A DNA stretch of 64,000 nucleotides from NCBI RefSeq assembly GCF_014647455.2, contig NZ_BMPF01000003.1:372001-436000 (forward strand). Reading direction: 5' to 3'. The translations under genes and the position numbers were made by a program. The notes beneath the pieces were generated by a model. That model was not told the origin of the DNA. It saw only the letters and a list, made by a program, of their open reading frames with translations, and made no database searches. Shown one piece after another: positions 8,369-17,375 of this stretch. The DNA comes from Halarchaeum grantii (lineage in GTDB: Archaea > Halobacteriota > Halobacteria > Halobacteriales > Halobacteriaceae). How positions within the stretch are numbered: the stretch's first letter is position 1; each line of letters starts with the position of its first letter.

Positions 8369-9064
8369 TCAGTCGTCCGCGTCGAGCACGCCCTCGAGGA
8401 CGCGGTCGCCGAACGCGAGCACGAGGAGCGCGCCGACGGCGTCGAAGAAGAGGTCGCCGAGCGTGTCTTCGTGCCCATACTGGATGAGGAGCGGTTCGAG
8501 GCCGAGGCGTCTGGCGGTCGTGTGGACGACGTACTCGAGGGCCTCCCAGAAGAGGCCGGCGCCGACGGTGGCGCCGAGGACGTAGCGCGTCGGGTCGCGG
8601 TCGCGGCGGCGAGCGAGGAGGTGGGCGGCGGCGCCGACGAGCGACGCGGAGAGCGTGTGCGTGACGTGGTCCCACCACCAGACGTCGTCGTAGGGTCCGA
8701 GCATCCCGGTGGCGTGGAGGAGCATGGAGCCGGAGAGCCAGACGCGGTGGCGGGGACCGAACCGGAAGCCGAGGGCGCACCGGAGGGCGCGCGGGAGGAA
8801 CGTCGCGACGAACGCGACGAGGCCGTTCGCGACCGCGCCGGGGTTATGCTGGCGGACGCCGGTGGCGACCACGCCGAGGATGGCGACGCGGAGCGTCCAG
8901 TCGACGGCCGCACCCGCCCGCTCGATGCTGTCGGTGCTCACTGTACCGGAGAGCACTCGCGCGGCCGAGTTAACTGCCGTGGTCCGGCGAGCGGGACGCA
9001 CTGCGAGGAGGAGGTACCCTGTCGGTTTGACCAATCCGGACATCCAGACAGGAGAGTCAGCCAT
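8369..9064 (-). CDS. DUF2238/YjdF-like membrane protein
   Basis: The 231-residue protein resembles the YjdF (DUF2238) family. It has several membrane segments, a YDDVWWWDHVTHTLSASLVG stretch near residue 123 (the family's Asp/His-rich helix), and C-terminal FWEALEYVVH and YGHEDTLGDLFFDAVGALL stretches. Function is unknown in the family. The ATG at 9064 is used. Four tandem 13-bp repeats begin only 5 bp upstream of it, which either places the promoter inside the repeat or means a downstream ATG (MSGLVKP, 8 codons later) is the true start. Confidence 0.7.
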   Translation of the reverse strand: MADSPVWMSGLVKPTGYLLLAVRPARRTTAVNSAARVLSGTVSTDSIERAGAAVDWTLRVAILGVVATGVRQHNPGAVANGLVAFVATFLPRALRCALGFRFGPRHRVWLSGSMLLHATGMLGPYDDVWWWDHVTHTLSASLVGAAAHLLARRRDRDPTRYVLGATVGAGLFWEALEYVVHTTARRLGLEPLLIQYGHEDTLGDLFFDAVGALLVLAFGDRVLEGVLDADD

Positions 9065-9068
9065 GCCA

Positions 9069-9120
9069 CTCAGACAAACTGGTCAGAAGTACTGTCCAGT
9101 AATACTGTACAGTAATACTG
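9069..9120. repeat. Tandem array of four 13-bp operator-like units
   Basis: Read on the plus strand the units are CTCAGACAAACTG (9069), GTCAGAAGTACTG (9082), TCCAGTAATACTG (9095) and TACAGTAATACTG (9108). The last two contain the 11-bp palindrome CAGTAATACTG (self-complementary around a central A/T). The array lies immediately upstream of the DUF2238-like gene. Similar arrays with the same 13-bp period occur at 23865-23916 and 51867-51905. Confidence 0.8.
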
Positions 9121-9232
9121 TATGGGGTTTCTGAGTGGTCGGGGTGAGCGGTGGCGCTGGATGGGCGTGCTGTGCAGGCGGGTTCGCTGTTCCGACGACG
9201 TGTTCGAGGAGACAGACGGGGTCGGTGTCGGG

Positions 9233-9976
9233 CTACCAGTCCGCGAACTTGTCGCGCCGGAAGAGGTCGAGTTCCTGGACGACGTTCGGGTCCTCCTGCT
9301 CGGCGGCGAACGCGATGGCGTCCGCGACGTCCTCGGGCGCGGCGGCCTCGTCGGGGTCGAGTTGCTCGCTGAACGCCGCGCCGTCCTCGCTCCCGAACTC
9401 CGTGCGGACCTCCGTCGGGTTCACCGCCGTGACGCCGACGCCCTCGGTGCCGACGTTCGCCTGCACGCTCAACGCGAGGCCGCGCGTCCACCACTTCGTC
9501 GCCGCGTAGACCGGGCTCGCCGGGCGCGGGTACTGCCCGGACATGCTGCCGAGGAAGATGAGGTTCCCGTCGCTCTCCTTCAGGTGGGGCATCGCGGCGC
9601 GCGCGACGTAGAACATCCCGTCGCAGTTCACCGCCATCATCTGCCGATAGGCCTCAAGGTCGAGGTCCTCGATGGTCGTCTCGTCGCGGCCGAGACCCGC
9701 GTTGTTCACGACGACGTCGAGGCCGCCGAAGGTGTCGACGGCGTCCGCGACGAGGGCCTCGACCGCCTCGGCGTCCGTGACGTCCGCCGCGTGGACGAGC
9801 ACGTCGACGTCGTGGTCGGCGAGGAGGTCGTCCCGGAGTGCTTCGAGGCGCTCCGTCCGTCGCGCACTGAGCGCGACGTCCGCGCCGCGTACCGCGAGTT
9901 CGCGCGCCGTCGCGCGTCCGATGCCGGAGCTCGCGCCCGTGACGAGCGCGGCCGCGTCTTCGAGCGAATCGCTCAT
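9233..9976 (-). CDS. Short-chain dehydrogenase/reductase
   Basis: The 247-residue protein has all classical SDR motifs: cofactor site TGASSGIGRA near residue 13, NNAG near residue 90, catalytic Ser in FLGSMSGQY and the YAATK (YxxxK) pair near residue 156. An Arg-containing stretch (ALSARRTERL) after the second strand favours NADP. It would interconvert an alcohol and a ketone; the substrate cannot be read from sequence. Its stop lies 168 nt upstream of the next minus-strand gene, with the 13-bp repeat array in between, so the two are separate transcription units. Confidence 0.9.
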   Translation of the reverse strand: MSDSLEDAAALVTGASSGIGRATARELAVRGADVALSARRTERLEALRDDLLADHDVDVLVHAADVTDAEAVEALVADAVDTFGGLDVVVNNAGLGRDETTIEDLDLEAYRQMMAVNCDGMFYVARAAMPHLKESDGNLIFLGSMSGQYPRPASPVYAATKWWTRGLALSVQANVGTEGVGVTAVNPTEVRTEFGSEDGAAFSEQLDPDEAAAPEDVADAIAFAAEQEDPNVVQELDLFRRDKFADW

Positions 9977-10001
9977 GGTCGAGCGGGTGAGTGACAGACC
10001 C

Positions 10002-10916
10002 TTAGGCGTTGTCCACTGGGACGCCCGTCGCGACGAAGTAGACGCCGGCGAGCGCGACGCCGGCGCCGGCGAGCGTGACGGCGGACGGCACCTCGTCGAG
10101 GAGGACGGCGGCGAGGAGCGTGCTGACGACGGGCGTGCCGAGCATCGCGGCGCTCCCGACGCTCGCGTCGACGTGCTCGAGCGACCAGTTGAATCCCGTG
10201 TGCGTGAGGAGGCCGGGGCCGACGGCGAGGCCGAGGAAGATGAGCCACTCGCGGGCCGGATACGGGCGGAAGACCGGCGTGCCCGTTCCGACGGCGAAGG
10301 CGCCGACGGCGAGCGTCGCCATCGCGTAGACGACGGTGACGTACGGGAAGAGCGGGAGGCGCTGCCGGACGGAGCGCCCGGCGAGCGTGTAGGCGGCGAA
10401 GCCGATGGCCGCGAGCACCGCGAACGCGTTCCCGAGGAGCGGGTGCGGGCCGCCGAGGAGCGAGGAGACGAAGACGCCGCCCGTCGAGAGGAGCGCGACG
10501 CCAGCGAACGCGACCGTGAGGCCGGCGAGCATCCGACGGGAGACGCGCTCGTCGAGGAGGGCGTACGCGCCGAGGGGGACGATGGCGGCGTGGAGTTGCG
10601 TGAGCGTCGTCGCGGCGGCGACGGTCGTCCAGTCGACGCTGCGGAAGAAGACGAGGAAGTGGCCGCCGAGGATGACGCCGGTGACGGCGCTCACGAGCAG
10701 GTCGCGCCCCGAGATCGCGCGGAGGGCGTCGCGGTGGCGGAGCAGGGCGACGGGCGCGACGGCCGCCGTCGTGAAGAGGAGGCGATAGAAGACCTGGGTC
10801 GCGGTCGGGGCGTGACTCCATCGGATGAGGATGGCGGCACTCCCGCCCGCGAGGATGGCGAGCAGGAGCACGAGCGGCGCGAATGCGCCGGGGTCAGAGC
10901 GGAATCGGTCGAGCAT
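10002..10916 (-). CDS. EamA/DMT-superfamily transporter
   Basis: The 304-residue protein is built from two EamA repeats of five membrane helices each (about 10-150 and 160-300). The motif LDERVSRRMLAGLTVAFAGV ends the first repeat, and its counterpart LDEVPSAVTLAGAGVALAGV ends the second. DMT transporters export or import small metabolites such as amino acids or sugars. The start ATG at 10916 is followed by MLDRFRSDPGAF. It ends 26 nt before the short-chain dehydrogenase gene begins, so the two may be co-transcribed. Substrate unknown. Confidence 0.88.
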   Translation of the reverse strand: MLDRFRSDPGAFAPLVLLLAILAGGSAAILIRWSHAPTATQVFYRLLFTTAAVAPVALLRHRDALRAISGRDLLVSAVTGVILGGHFLVFFRSVDWTTVAAATTLTQLHAAIVPLGAYALLDERVSRRMLAGLTVAFAGVALLSTGGVFVSSLLGGPHPLLGNAFAVLAAIGFAAYTLAGRSVRQRLPLFPYVTVVYAMATLAVGAFAVGTGTPVFRPYPAREWLIFLGLAVGPGLLTHTGFNWSLEHVDASVGSAAMLGTPVVSTLLAAVLLDEVPSAVTLAGAGVALAGVYFVATGVPVDNA

Positions 10917-10967
10917 TCACTCGCGGATTCGAGGGACGCCGCCAAGAATGGCGTGATACGGAGGCGA

Positions 10968-12620
10968 TTACGCGCGGTCGAGGTCGCTCTCGTACTCGCT
11001 CGCGGCCGCCGCCGAGGGTTCGTCCGGGTCGACGGCGACGTCCACGAGGTCGGGGCCGTCGCGGGCGAGCGCGGCGGCGACGGCGTCCGCGGCCGCGGTC
11101 ACGGTGTCGACGCTGGTGGCGCGCACGCCCATCCCCTCGGCGACCGTGGCGAAGTCGGCGGCGTCCCACGCGAAGGCGCCCTCCTCGGCGTCGCGTATCG
11201 CCGGGGACTTCGAGATGACGCCGTAGTCGGCGTTGTTCGAGACGACGACGGTGACGTTCAGGTCCGCCTCGGCGAGCGTGTGAAGCTCGTGAACGCACAT
11301 CATGAGGCCACCGTCGCCGGTGAGGCAGAGGACGGGCTCGTCGCGCCCGACGGCCGCACCGATGGCGGCGGGGAGGCCGACGCCCATGCCCGCCCACGAC
11401 CCGGCGGTGACGAACGTCTCGGGGGTATGGGCGTCGAAGGCCTGCATCGACCAGAGGCGGAAGCCCCCGACGTCCGTCGTCACCGGGACGTCGCGCGGGG
11501 TGGCGTTGCGGACGGCGCGCAGGAGCGCGGGCGCGCGCTCCGGGTCGAGGAGGTCCGCGTCGGCGAGGTGGCGCTCGTACTCCGCGCGGACGTCGCGGCC
11601 GACCCGCTCGCCGTCCCAGGTATCTCCCGAATCGAGGCCGTCGAGCAGGCGGTCGGCGGCGGCCGCGACGTCGTCGACGATGGCGACGTCCGCGTCGTAG
11701 GCGGCGTCGACGTCCGAGAGCGCGAGCGTGACGTGGACGAGCGCGTCGCCCATCGGGAGCGACCAGCCGTCGGTGGTGACGCCGTCGAAGTCCGTTCCGA
11801 GGGCGAGCACGACGTCGGCGGCGTCGAGCGCGGCGACGGCCCCGGCGGGCGTGTGACTGCCGGTGACGCCGAGACACCGCGGGTCGTCCTCGGGGAAGAC
11901 GCCCTTGCCCTTGTAGGAGGTGAGGACGGGTGCGTCCAGCGCGTCGGCGAGCTCGCGGACGGCCTCGGGGCCACCGGGAGAGCGCCGCGCGCCGCCGCCC
12001 GCGTAGACGAGGGGGCGCTCGGCGTCCGCGAGGAGGGCGCGCGCGGCGGCGTCGGCGGCCGCGTTGTCGTAGGTCCGCGTCTCGGGGGCGACCGCCGCGT
12101 CGGGGGCGTCGCCCACGTCGGCGGCGAGGAGCGAGGCCGGCACGCCCAGCCGAACGGGCCCGTAGGGCTCGGTGAGCGCCGTCTCGATGCCCGCCGCGAC
12201 GGCGCTCGGGAGGTCGACGGCGCGCTCGACGGTGACGTTCTCCTTCACGACGGCGTCGAACGTCCCGGGGTCGAGTTCGTGGATGGGGCCCTTCCCCCGG
12301 TGCTCGGGCGCGACGTCGGCGGAGACGTGGAGTATCGGCACGCAGTCCTCGTGGGCGTTCTGCAGGCCGTGCATCGCGTTCGTGTCGCCCGGGCCGGGGA
12401 CGGTGAGCGTCGCCGCCGGCCGGCCGGTCGCCTCGTAGTACCCCCACGCGACGTGCGGGATCGCCGTCTCGTGGCGCGCCATCACGTACGTCATCTCGTC
12501 GCGGTCGGCGACGACGCGGTCGAGCGCGAGCGTCTGCGTCCCCGGGAGACCGACGAGCAACTCGACGCCCGCGTCGCGGAGGGCGTCGTGGACGACGTCG
12601 GCGCCAGTTCGGCCCGTCAT
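10968..12620 (-). CDS. Thiamine-diphosphate-dependent enzyme, acetolactate-synthase-like
   Basis: The 550-residue protein has the three-domain layout of the acetolactate synthase/benzoylformate decarboxylase family. The catalytic glutamate is in the MARHETAIPHVAWGYYEATG segment near residue 50. The central domain carries YAGGGARRSPG. The TPP/Mg motif GDGG...SNN is near residues 430-460. Such enzymes decarboxylate or ligate 2-oxo acids. An in-frame TTG at 12647 is upstream, but the ATG at 12620 begins the conserved N-terminus (TGADVVHDALRDAGVELLVG). A degraded relative of its N-terminal region lies at 37717-37990. Divergent from a D-2-hydroxyacid dehydrogenase gene 91 nt away, perhaps acting on related 2-oxo/2-hydroxy acids. 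Confidence 0.88.
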   Translation of the reverse strand: MTGRTGADVVHDALRDAGVELLVGLPGTQTLALDRVVADRDEMTYVMARHETAIPHVAWGYYEATGRPAATLTVPGPGDTNAMHGLQNAHEDCVPILHVSADVAPEHRGKGPIHELDPGTFDAVVKENVTVERAVDLPSAVAAGIETALTEPYGPVRLGVPASLLAADVGDAPDAAVAPETRTYDNAAADAAARALLADAERPLVYAGGGARRSPGGPEAVRELADALDAPVLTSYKGKGVFPEDDPRCLGVTGSHTPAGAVAALDAADVVLALGTDFDGVTTDGWSLPMGDALVHVTLALSDVDAAYDADVAIVDDVAAAADRLLDGLDSGDTWDGERVGRDVRAEYERHLADADLLDPERAPALLRAVRNATPRDVPVTTDVGGFRLWSMQAFDAHTPETFVTAGSWAGMGVGLPAAIGAAVGRDEPVLCLTGDGGLMMCVHELHTLAEADLNVTVVVSNNADYGVISKSPAIRDAEEGAFAWDAADFATVAEGMGVRATSVDTVTAAADAVAAALARDGPDLVDVAVDPDEPSAAAASEYESDLDRA

Positions 12621-12711
12621 ACGCGACCGAGCGGGCGCAGTGTACAAGGCAGTATCCCCCGACCCCTGCCGTCGGCGGTACAGTTATGCGCGCCTCGCTG
12701 GACGAACGAGC

Positions 12712-13683
12712 ATGAGCGAGCACACGGTCCTCGTCCTCCGCGAGGGGACGCACGGAATGCCGATGAGCGAGTACGCCGCCGCGATACGCGAGCGACGACC
12801 CGACGACGACGTCGTCCTCGCGCGAACACGCGACGAGGAGCGCGAGCTGATCGCGGACGCGGACGTCGTCACCGGCGGCGGCCTCGGTCGGGACCTCCTC
12901 GAGCGCGCCGACGGGCTCGCCCTCTTCGCGGCAATCTCCGCCGGCTACGAGCACCTCCCGCTCGACGACATCACCGCGCGCGGCGCCGTCGTCACGAACG
13001 CCTCCGGGGTGCACGTCCCGAACATGGCCGAGCAGGTGCTGGGGAACCTCCTCGTCTTCGCGCGCCGCCTCGACGAGGGATGGCGCCGCCAGCAGGTGCC
13101 GCGCTGGGAGCACTATCAAGCGGGCGAGCTGAAGGACTCGACCGTCACCGTCGTCGGCCTCGGCGCCATCGGGCAGGGCATCGTCGCGCGCCTCGAGCCG
13201 TTCGGCGTGGAGACGGTCGGCGTGCGCTACTCCCCGGAGAAGGGCGGCCCGACGGACGAGGTCGTCGGCTTCGACGGCCCCGGCTTCGAGGCGGCGCTCG
13301 CGCGCACCGACTACCTCGTGCTCGCGTGCCCGCTGACGGACACGACCGAGGGCCTCGTCGACGACGCGGCGTTCGGGACGCTCCCGCCGGACGCCGTCCT
13401 CGTGAACGTCGCGCGCGGCGGCGTCGTGGAGACCGACGCGCTCCTCCGCGCCCTGCGCAAGAACGAGCTCCGGGGCGCCGCGCTCGACGTCACCGACCCC
13501 GAACCCCTCCCGGAGGACCACCCGCTCTGGGCGTTCGAGAACGTCCACGTCACGCCGCACATGGCGGGGAGCACGCCCGAGTACTACGAGCGGTGTGCGG
13601 ACATCCTCGCGCGGAACCTCGAACGCGTCGACGAGACCGGCGACTACGCGGGCCTCGAGAACGCCGTCGCCGAACCCGAGTAG
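12712..13683 (+). CDS. D-isomer-specific 2-hydroxyacid dehydrogenase
   Basis: The 323-residue protein has the Rossmann motif GLGAIGQG near residue 149 and the catalytic Arg in NVARGGVVE, Glu in DPEPLPEDHPLW and His in TPHMAGSTP. This is the full triad of the family, which includes phosphoglycerate, glyoxylate/hydroxypyruvate and lactate dehydrogenases. It reduces a 2-oxo acid to a D-2-hydroxy acid with NAD(P)H. The start ATG at 12712 has GTTATGCG (12683-12690) about 25 nt upstream. Specific substrate cannot be assigned. Confidence 0.92.
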   Translation: MSEHTVLVLREGTHGMPMSEYAAAIRERRPDDDVVLARTRDEERELIADADVVTGGGLGRDLLERADGLALFAAISAGYEHLPLDDITARGAVVTNASGVHVPNMAEQVLGNLLVFARRLDEGWRRQQVPRWEHYQAGELKDSTVTVVGLGAIGQGIVARLEPFGVETVGVRYSPEKGGPTDEVVGFDGPGFEAALARTDYLVLACPLTDTTEGLVDDAAFGTLPPDAVLVNVARGGVVETDALLRALRKNELRGAALDVTDPEPLPEDHPLWAFENVHVTPHMAGSTPEYYERCADILARNLERVDETGDYAGLENAVAEPE

Positions 13684-13729
13684 CGGGCTTCGACACGGTT
13701 TAGGCGACACGGGCGTTCGACTCGGACGA

Positions 13730-14632
13730 ATGTCCATCGTAGTCGTGGGGTCGTACGTGGCGGGATTGACGATGCAGGTGCCGCGCTTCCCGGTCGCGGG
13801 CGAGACGATTTCGGCGTCGTCGTTTACGGCAGGCGCGGGCGGGAAGGGGTCGAATCAGGCGGTCGCGGTGTCGCGGCTCGGCGTCGAATCGGCGTTCGTC
13901 GGGCGGGTGGGCGACGACGACTACGCGGCCGACGCCGAGGCGCTCTGGGCGCGCGAGGGCGTCGGGGCCGAGCACGCCGAGCGAGTCAGTGAGGCGACGA
14001 CAGGCGTCGCGTTCATCCTCGTGGACGACGACGGCGAGAACCAGATCGTCGTCTCGGGCGGCGCGAACAACCGACTCGGGAGCTCGGAAGTCGAGGCCGC
14101 ACGCGACGCCATCGCGGACGCGGACGTCCTGCTCACCCAACTGGAGATCCCGGTCGCGGCCGTCGAGGCGGCGCTCGACGTCGCGGGTGAGGTGGGGACG
14201 ACGGCGATACTGAACCCGGCGCCCGGCCACGGGTTGCCGAGGGAGGTGGTGGCGAAGGCGGACTACCTCACGCCGAACGAGAGCGAGGCACGCGTCGTCG
14301 CGGGCTACGGGCCGGACGACGACGTCTCTGATGAGACGGTGGCGCGCGACCTCCACGCGATGGGCGCGGGCACGGTCGTGCTGACGCAGGGCGCGAACGG
14401 CGCGATGGCGCTCGACGACGACGGCGTCACCTCGGTGCCGGCGCCGGACGTGACCGTCGTCGACCCGACGGGCGCGGGCGACGCGTTCAACGCCGGGTTC
14501 GCGGTCGGCCTCCACGAGGGCAAACCGCTGCGGGAGGCGCTCGCGTTCGGCTGTCGCGTCGGATCGCTCGCCACCACCGCAGAGGAAGTCGTGCCCGCGC
14601 TGCCGTCGCGCGAGGCCGTCGAGGAGTTCTAG
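13730..14632 (+). CDS. PfkB-family carbohydrate kinase, ribokinase-like
   Basis: The 300-residue protein is a PfkB sugar kinase with the N-terminal signature GGKGSNQAVAVSRLG near residue 37 and the C-terminal signature DPTGAGDAFNAGFAVGL near residue 244, whose second Asp is the catalytic base. The anion-hole GAGD is intact. The ribokinase-type GxNxxxA pattern (GGKGSNQAVA) points to ribose or a related sugar. The leaderless start at 13730 has GTTTAGG 26-32 nt upstream. The nucleoside hydrolase at 21556-22497 would release ribose, a plausible substrate. Its stop codon overlaps that of the convergent LutB-LutA fusion gene by 3 nt. Confidence 0.9.
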   Translation: MSIVVVGSYVAGLTMQVPRFPVAGETISASSFTAGAGGKGSNQAVAVSRLGVESAFVGRVGDDDYAADAEALWAREGVGAEHAERVSEATTGVAFILVDDDGENQIVVSGGANNRLGSSEVEAARDAIADADVLLTQLEIPVAAVEAALDVAGEVGTTAILNPAPGHGLPREVVAKADYLTPNESEARVVAGYGPDDDVSDETVARDLHAMGAGTVVLTQGANGAMALDDDGVTSVPAPDVTVVDPTGAGDAFNAGFAVGLHEGKPLREALAFGCRVGSLATTAEEVVPALPSREAVEEF

Positions 14633-16827
14633 GGACCGGGGTCGAGGAGCTCGACGGGGTGGGTGACGTCGCGCCCGAAGAGGTCGCCCATCTGCTCGGT
14701 GCAGGACGTCCCGCTCGCGACGAGCGTGCGGTCGTCCTCGTCGGCGAACTGCTCGTAGAGGTCCTCGCCGACGTCCATCGAGAGCTCGTAATACTCGGAC
14801 TTGTAGCCGAAGCTCCCCGCCATCCCGCAGCACTCGACGTCCGAGGTGACGACGTCGAAGCCGTGGTCCTCGAGGACGGCCTCGGTGTAGGCCTCGACGC
14901 CGAGGGTGCGCTGCTGGCAGTGCGAGTGGTAGGCGACCGGCTCCTCGGGAGCGGCGAGAGTCGACCCATCGGCGCCGTTCTCGAGGAGGCCGTAGACGTA
15001 CTCCATGACGTCGTAGCTGTTCTCGGCGAGGCGGTCGTGCGCCGCCTCCGGGAGGAGGTACTCGTACTCGCGGCGGAACGCCGCCAAGTCGGAGGGCTCG
15101 ATGACGGCGACGTCGAAGCCCGCCTCCAGGTAGGGCTCGAGGTCGGCGGCGACCGCGTCGGCCTGCTCGCTCGCGGTGTCGATCATCCCCTGTGAGAGTG
15201 GGGCGCGCCCGCTCTCGATGGGCGAGGCGAGTTCGACGTGCGCGCCGAGCGCTTCGAGGACGCGGACTGCGGCCTTCCCGCGCTCGACGAGCACGTAGTT
15301 CGTGTAGGCGTCCGGGTAGAGGAGGACTTTTCGGGTGGCGTCCGCGTTCGGCGCGCGCGGCCGTCGGGACTCGAACCACTCCACGAGCGTCTCGCGCTGG
15401 AACTGCGGGAGGTCGCGTTCCCGGGAGACGCCGAGGTACTCGTCCATGAGCGAGCGGACGGGGCCGAGTTTCGCCGTCCAGTTCGAGAGGGGCGCGGTCT
15501 TGCTCCCGAGTTCGGCGAGCGTCCCGAAGTTCCCGAAGAGGCGCTTCTGGAGGTCCACCGAGTCCTCGGCGTCCGGGGTGAGGCCCTCGACGAGGAACTC
15601 GAACTCGCTCGGGGTGGCGTCGCCGTTCAGCCGGTCGCGGACGACCGTGTTGATCCACGGGATATCGATCTTCACGGGGCAGGCGTTCACGCAGCGCGAG
15701 CACCCCGTACAGAGGTCGTTGAACTCGTCTGCGGCCTCCTCGCCGCGAAGGCCGGCCTCCCAGCCGGTCGCGATGCCGCCCGTGTAGGTCTCGCCGCCGA
15801 AGGCGTGGCCGCCGACGTGCTGGAAGTTCCCGCAGGAGTTCGCGCACGCGCCACAGCGGATGCAGTAGAGCGTCTCCTTCAACTGGTCGTCCTCGCGCAT
15901 GTCGAGGCGGCCGTTGTCGATGAGGACGAGGTGGAACTCGCGCTCGCCGTCGCCCGACCCGAGGGGGTCGTCGGGGTTCTCGAAGTCGATCGTGGGGGAG
16001 TCGACGGGCGGCGTGAACATCGAGACGTACTGCGAGATGTCCTGTCCGGTCGCGGTCTTCGAGATGAGCTCGACGAACGGCTGGAGCTCCTCGACGCTCG
16101 GGAGGATCTTCTCGACGCCGGTGACGGCGACGTGCGTGTCGGGCGTCACGGCGGTCTTTCGGGCGTTGCCCTCGTTGGTGACGAGCGTGATGGTGCCCGA
16201 GTCCGCGAGCACGAAGTTCGCGCCCGTCATCCCCATGTCGGCGGCGTGGATCTTCTCGCCGAGGTAGTCGCGCGCGAACGCCGTGAGCTCCTCGGCGGTC
16301 TCGAAGGGCTCCTCGGGGTCGAAGACCTCGTTGAAGAGGTCGGCGACGTCCTCGCGCGAGCGGTGGAGCGACGGGCCGATGAGGTGGGAGGGGCCCTCGT
16401 CGGCGACCTGAAGGACGAACTCGCCGAGGTCGGTCTCCCAGACGTCGACGCCGGCGGCCTCGAGGGCGTCGTTCATCTCGATCTCCTCGCTCGTCATCGA
16501 CTTCGACTTGACGAGGGTGTCGGCGTCCTTCGAGTCGGCGACGTCAGTGATGTACCGGTTGGCGTCGGCGGCGTCGTCGGCGACGTAGAGGTGGCCGCCG
16601 TTCGCCTCGACGCTCTCGCGGACCTGCTCGACGAGCGCGGGGAGGTCCGCGATGGCGTCCTCCTTGATGGCGCGCGCTTCCTCGCGGAGCGCCTCGAAGT
16701 CGTCGAAGCGCTCGATGGCGTCGTAGCGCTCCGCGTTCATGTGCGTGATGTTCTCGTGGACGGCGTCGCCCTCGGTCTCGAGGAGGTGGCGTATCTTCTC
16801 GGCCTTCCGGCGGCGCTCGGCGCTCAT
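14629..16827 (-). CDS. LutB-LutA fusion: LUD domain, two [4Fe-4S] clusters and CCG domain
   Basis: The 732-residue protein joins the domains of the lactate-utilisation proteins LutB and LutA. An LUD domain is at about 70-290 (LVKSKSMTSEEI, ADMGMTGANFVLADSGTI). Two ferredoxin clusters follow near residues 322-335 (CIRCGACANSCG) and 373-385 (CTGCSRCVNACP). A CCG-type domain at about 630-730 has cysteines in YHSHCQQRTLG, VECCGMAGSFG and GTSCTEQMG. With LutC, such proteins oxidise L-lactate to pyruvate, or act on related 2-hydroxy acids such as glycolate. The start ATG overlaps the LutC stop by 4 nt, indicating translational coupling. Bacterial LutA and LutB are separate; the fusion is common in archaea. 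Confidence 0.9.
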   Translation of the reverse strand: MSAERRRKAEKIRHLLETEGDAVHENITHMNAERYDAIERFDDFEALREEARAIKEDAIADLPALVEQVRESVEANGGHLYVADDAADANRYITDVADSKDADTLVKSKSMTSEEIEMNDALEAAGVDVWETDLGEFVLQVADEGPSHLIGPSLHRSREDVADLFNEVFDPEEPFETAEELTAFARDYLGEKIHAADMGMTGANFVLADSGTITLVTNEGNARKTAVTPDTHVAVTGVEKILPSVEELQPFVELISKTATGQDISQYVSMFTPPVDSPTIDFENPDDPLGSGDGEREFHLVLIDNGRLDMREDDQLKETLYCIRCGACANSCGNFQHVGGHAFGGETYTGGIATGWEAGLRGEEAADEFNDLCTGCSRCVNACPVKIDIPWINTVVRDRLNGDATPSEFEFLVEGLTPDAEDSVDLQKRLFGNFGTLAELGSKTAPLSNWTAKLGPVRSLMDEYLGVSRERDLPQFQRETLVEWFESRRPRAPNADATRKVLLYPDAYTNYVLVERGKAAVRVLEALGAHVELASPIESGRAPLSQGMIDTASEQADAVAADLEPYLEAGFDVAVIEPSDLAAFRREYEYLLPEAAHDRLAENSYDVMEYVYGLLENGADGSTLAAPEEPVAYHSHCQQRTLGVEAYTEAVLEDHGFDVVTSDVECCGMAGSFGYKSEYYELSMDVGEDLYEQFADEDDRTLVASGTSCTEQMGDLFGRDVTHPVELLDPGP

Positions 16828-17327
16828 CGTTCCTCCAGAATCAGGACGTGGACGTGTTTCGGGCCGTGGACGCCCTCGACGAGCGCGCCCATGTCGCCGG
16901 TGGAGCTGACGCCGGTCGCGAAGACGGACGACCCCCCGTCGGCGAAGCGCACGCCGAGGTGGTCGCTCGCGGACTCGACGTCCGGGAGGACGTCCGACTC
17001 GCGGACGACGGCGACGTGTGTCGGCGGGTAAAGGCTCACGGGCTCGGTCCCCGCGGGGTCGGAGTCGACGACGAGCGTCCCGTAGCGGGCGATGGCCTTC
17101 CCGGCGCGCGTCACGCCGGTGTTGGCCTCGCGCAGGAGACGCGGTGTCGGGGGCGTCTCCACGGCAGTCCCGTCGAGGGAGACGCCGTCGATACCCAAGG
17201 GCACGCCGACCGCAGGTGGGTCGATGGCGGACGCGAGCGCGTCCTCGAACCCGTCGGGGGTCGTCCGCGTCCACCCCACCTCCAGGCGGTCGAGCGACGA
17301 TTCGAAAGTCGATAGCGCGGTGCTCAT
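16824..17327 (-). CDS. LutC-like LUD-domain protein
   Basis: The 167-residue protein is a single LUD domain like LutC: TPRLLREANTGVTRAG, the strand-rich core GTLVVDSDPAG and the C-terminal GVSSTGDMGALVEGVHGPKHVHVLI. It is the partner of the LutB-LutA fusion encoded immediately downstream with a 4-nt ATGA-type overlap. The complex is expected to oxidise L-lactate or a similar 2-hydroxy acid in the cytoplasm. It starts 48 nt after the PdxA2-like gene, on the same strand, so it may belong to the same transcript as the C4-acid genes. Confidence 0.87.
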   Translation of the reverse strand: MSTALSTFESSLDRLEVGWTRTTPDGFEDALASAIDPPAVGVPLGIDGVSLDGTAVETPPTPRLLREANTGVTRAGKAIARYGTLVVDSDPAGTEPVSLYPPTHVAVVRESDVLPDVESASDHLGVRFADGGSSVFATGVSSTGDMGALVEGVHGPKHVHVLILEER

Positions 17328-17375
17328 GTCCGGGTCTTCTTCGACCGTCCTGTTAACCCTTGGCTTGCCGGGTGG

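Noticed and set aside
10894-13737. Very long open frames on the strand opposite the TPP enzyme and hydroxyacid dehydrogenase genes
   Set aside because: They are Arg/Pro-rich, low-complexity translations typical of antisense frames in GC-rich haloarchaeal DNA, and overlap genes with clear family motifs.
16828-17274. N-terminal extension of the LutB-LutA frame upstream of 16827
   Set aside because: The extension overlaps LutC and is Arg-rich antisense-like sequence; the ATG at 16827 with a 4-nt overlap to LutC is the natural start.
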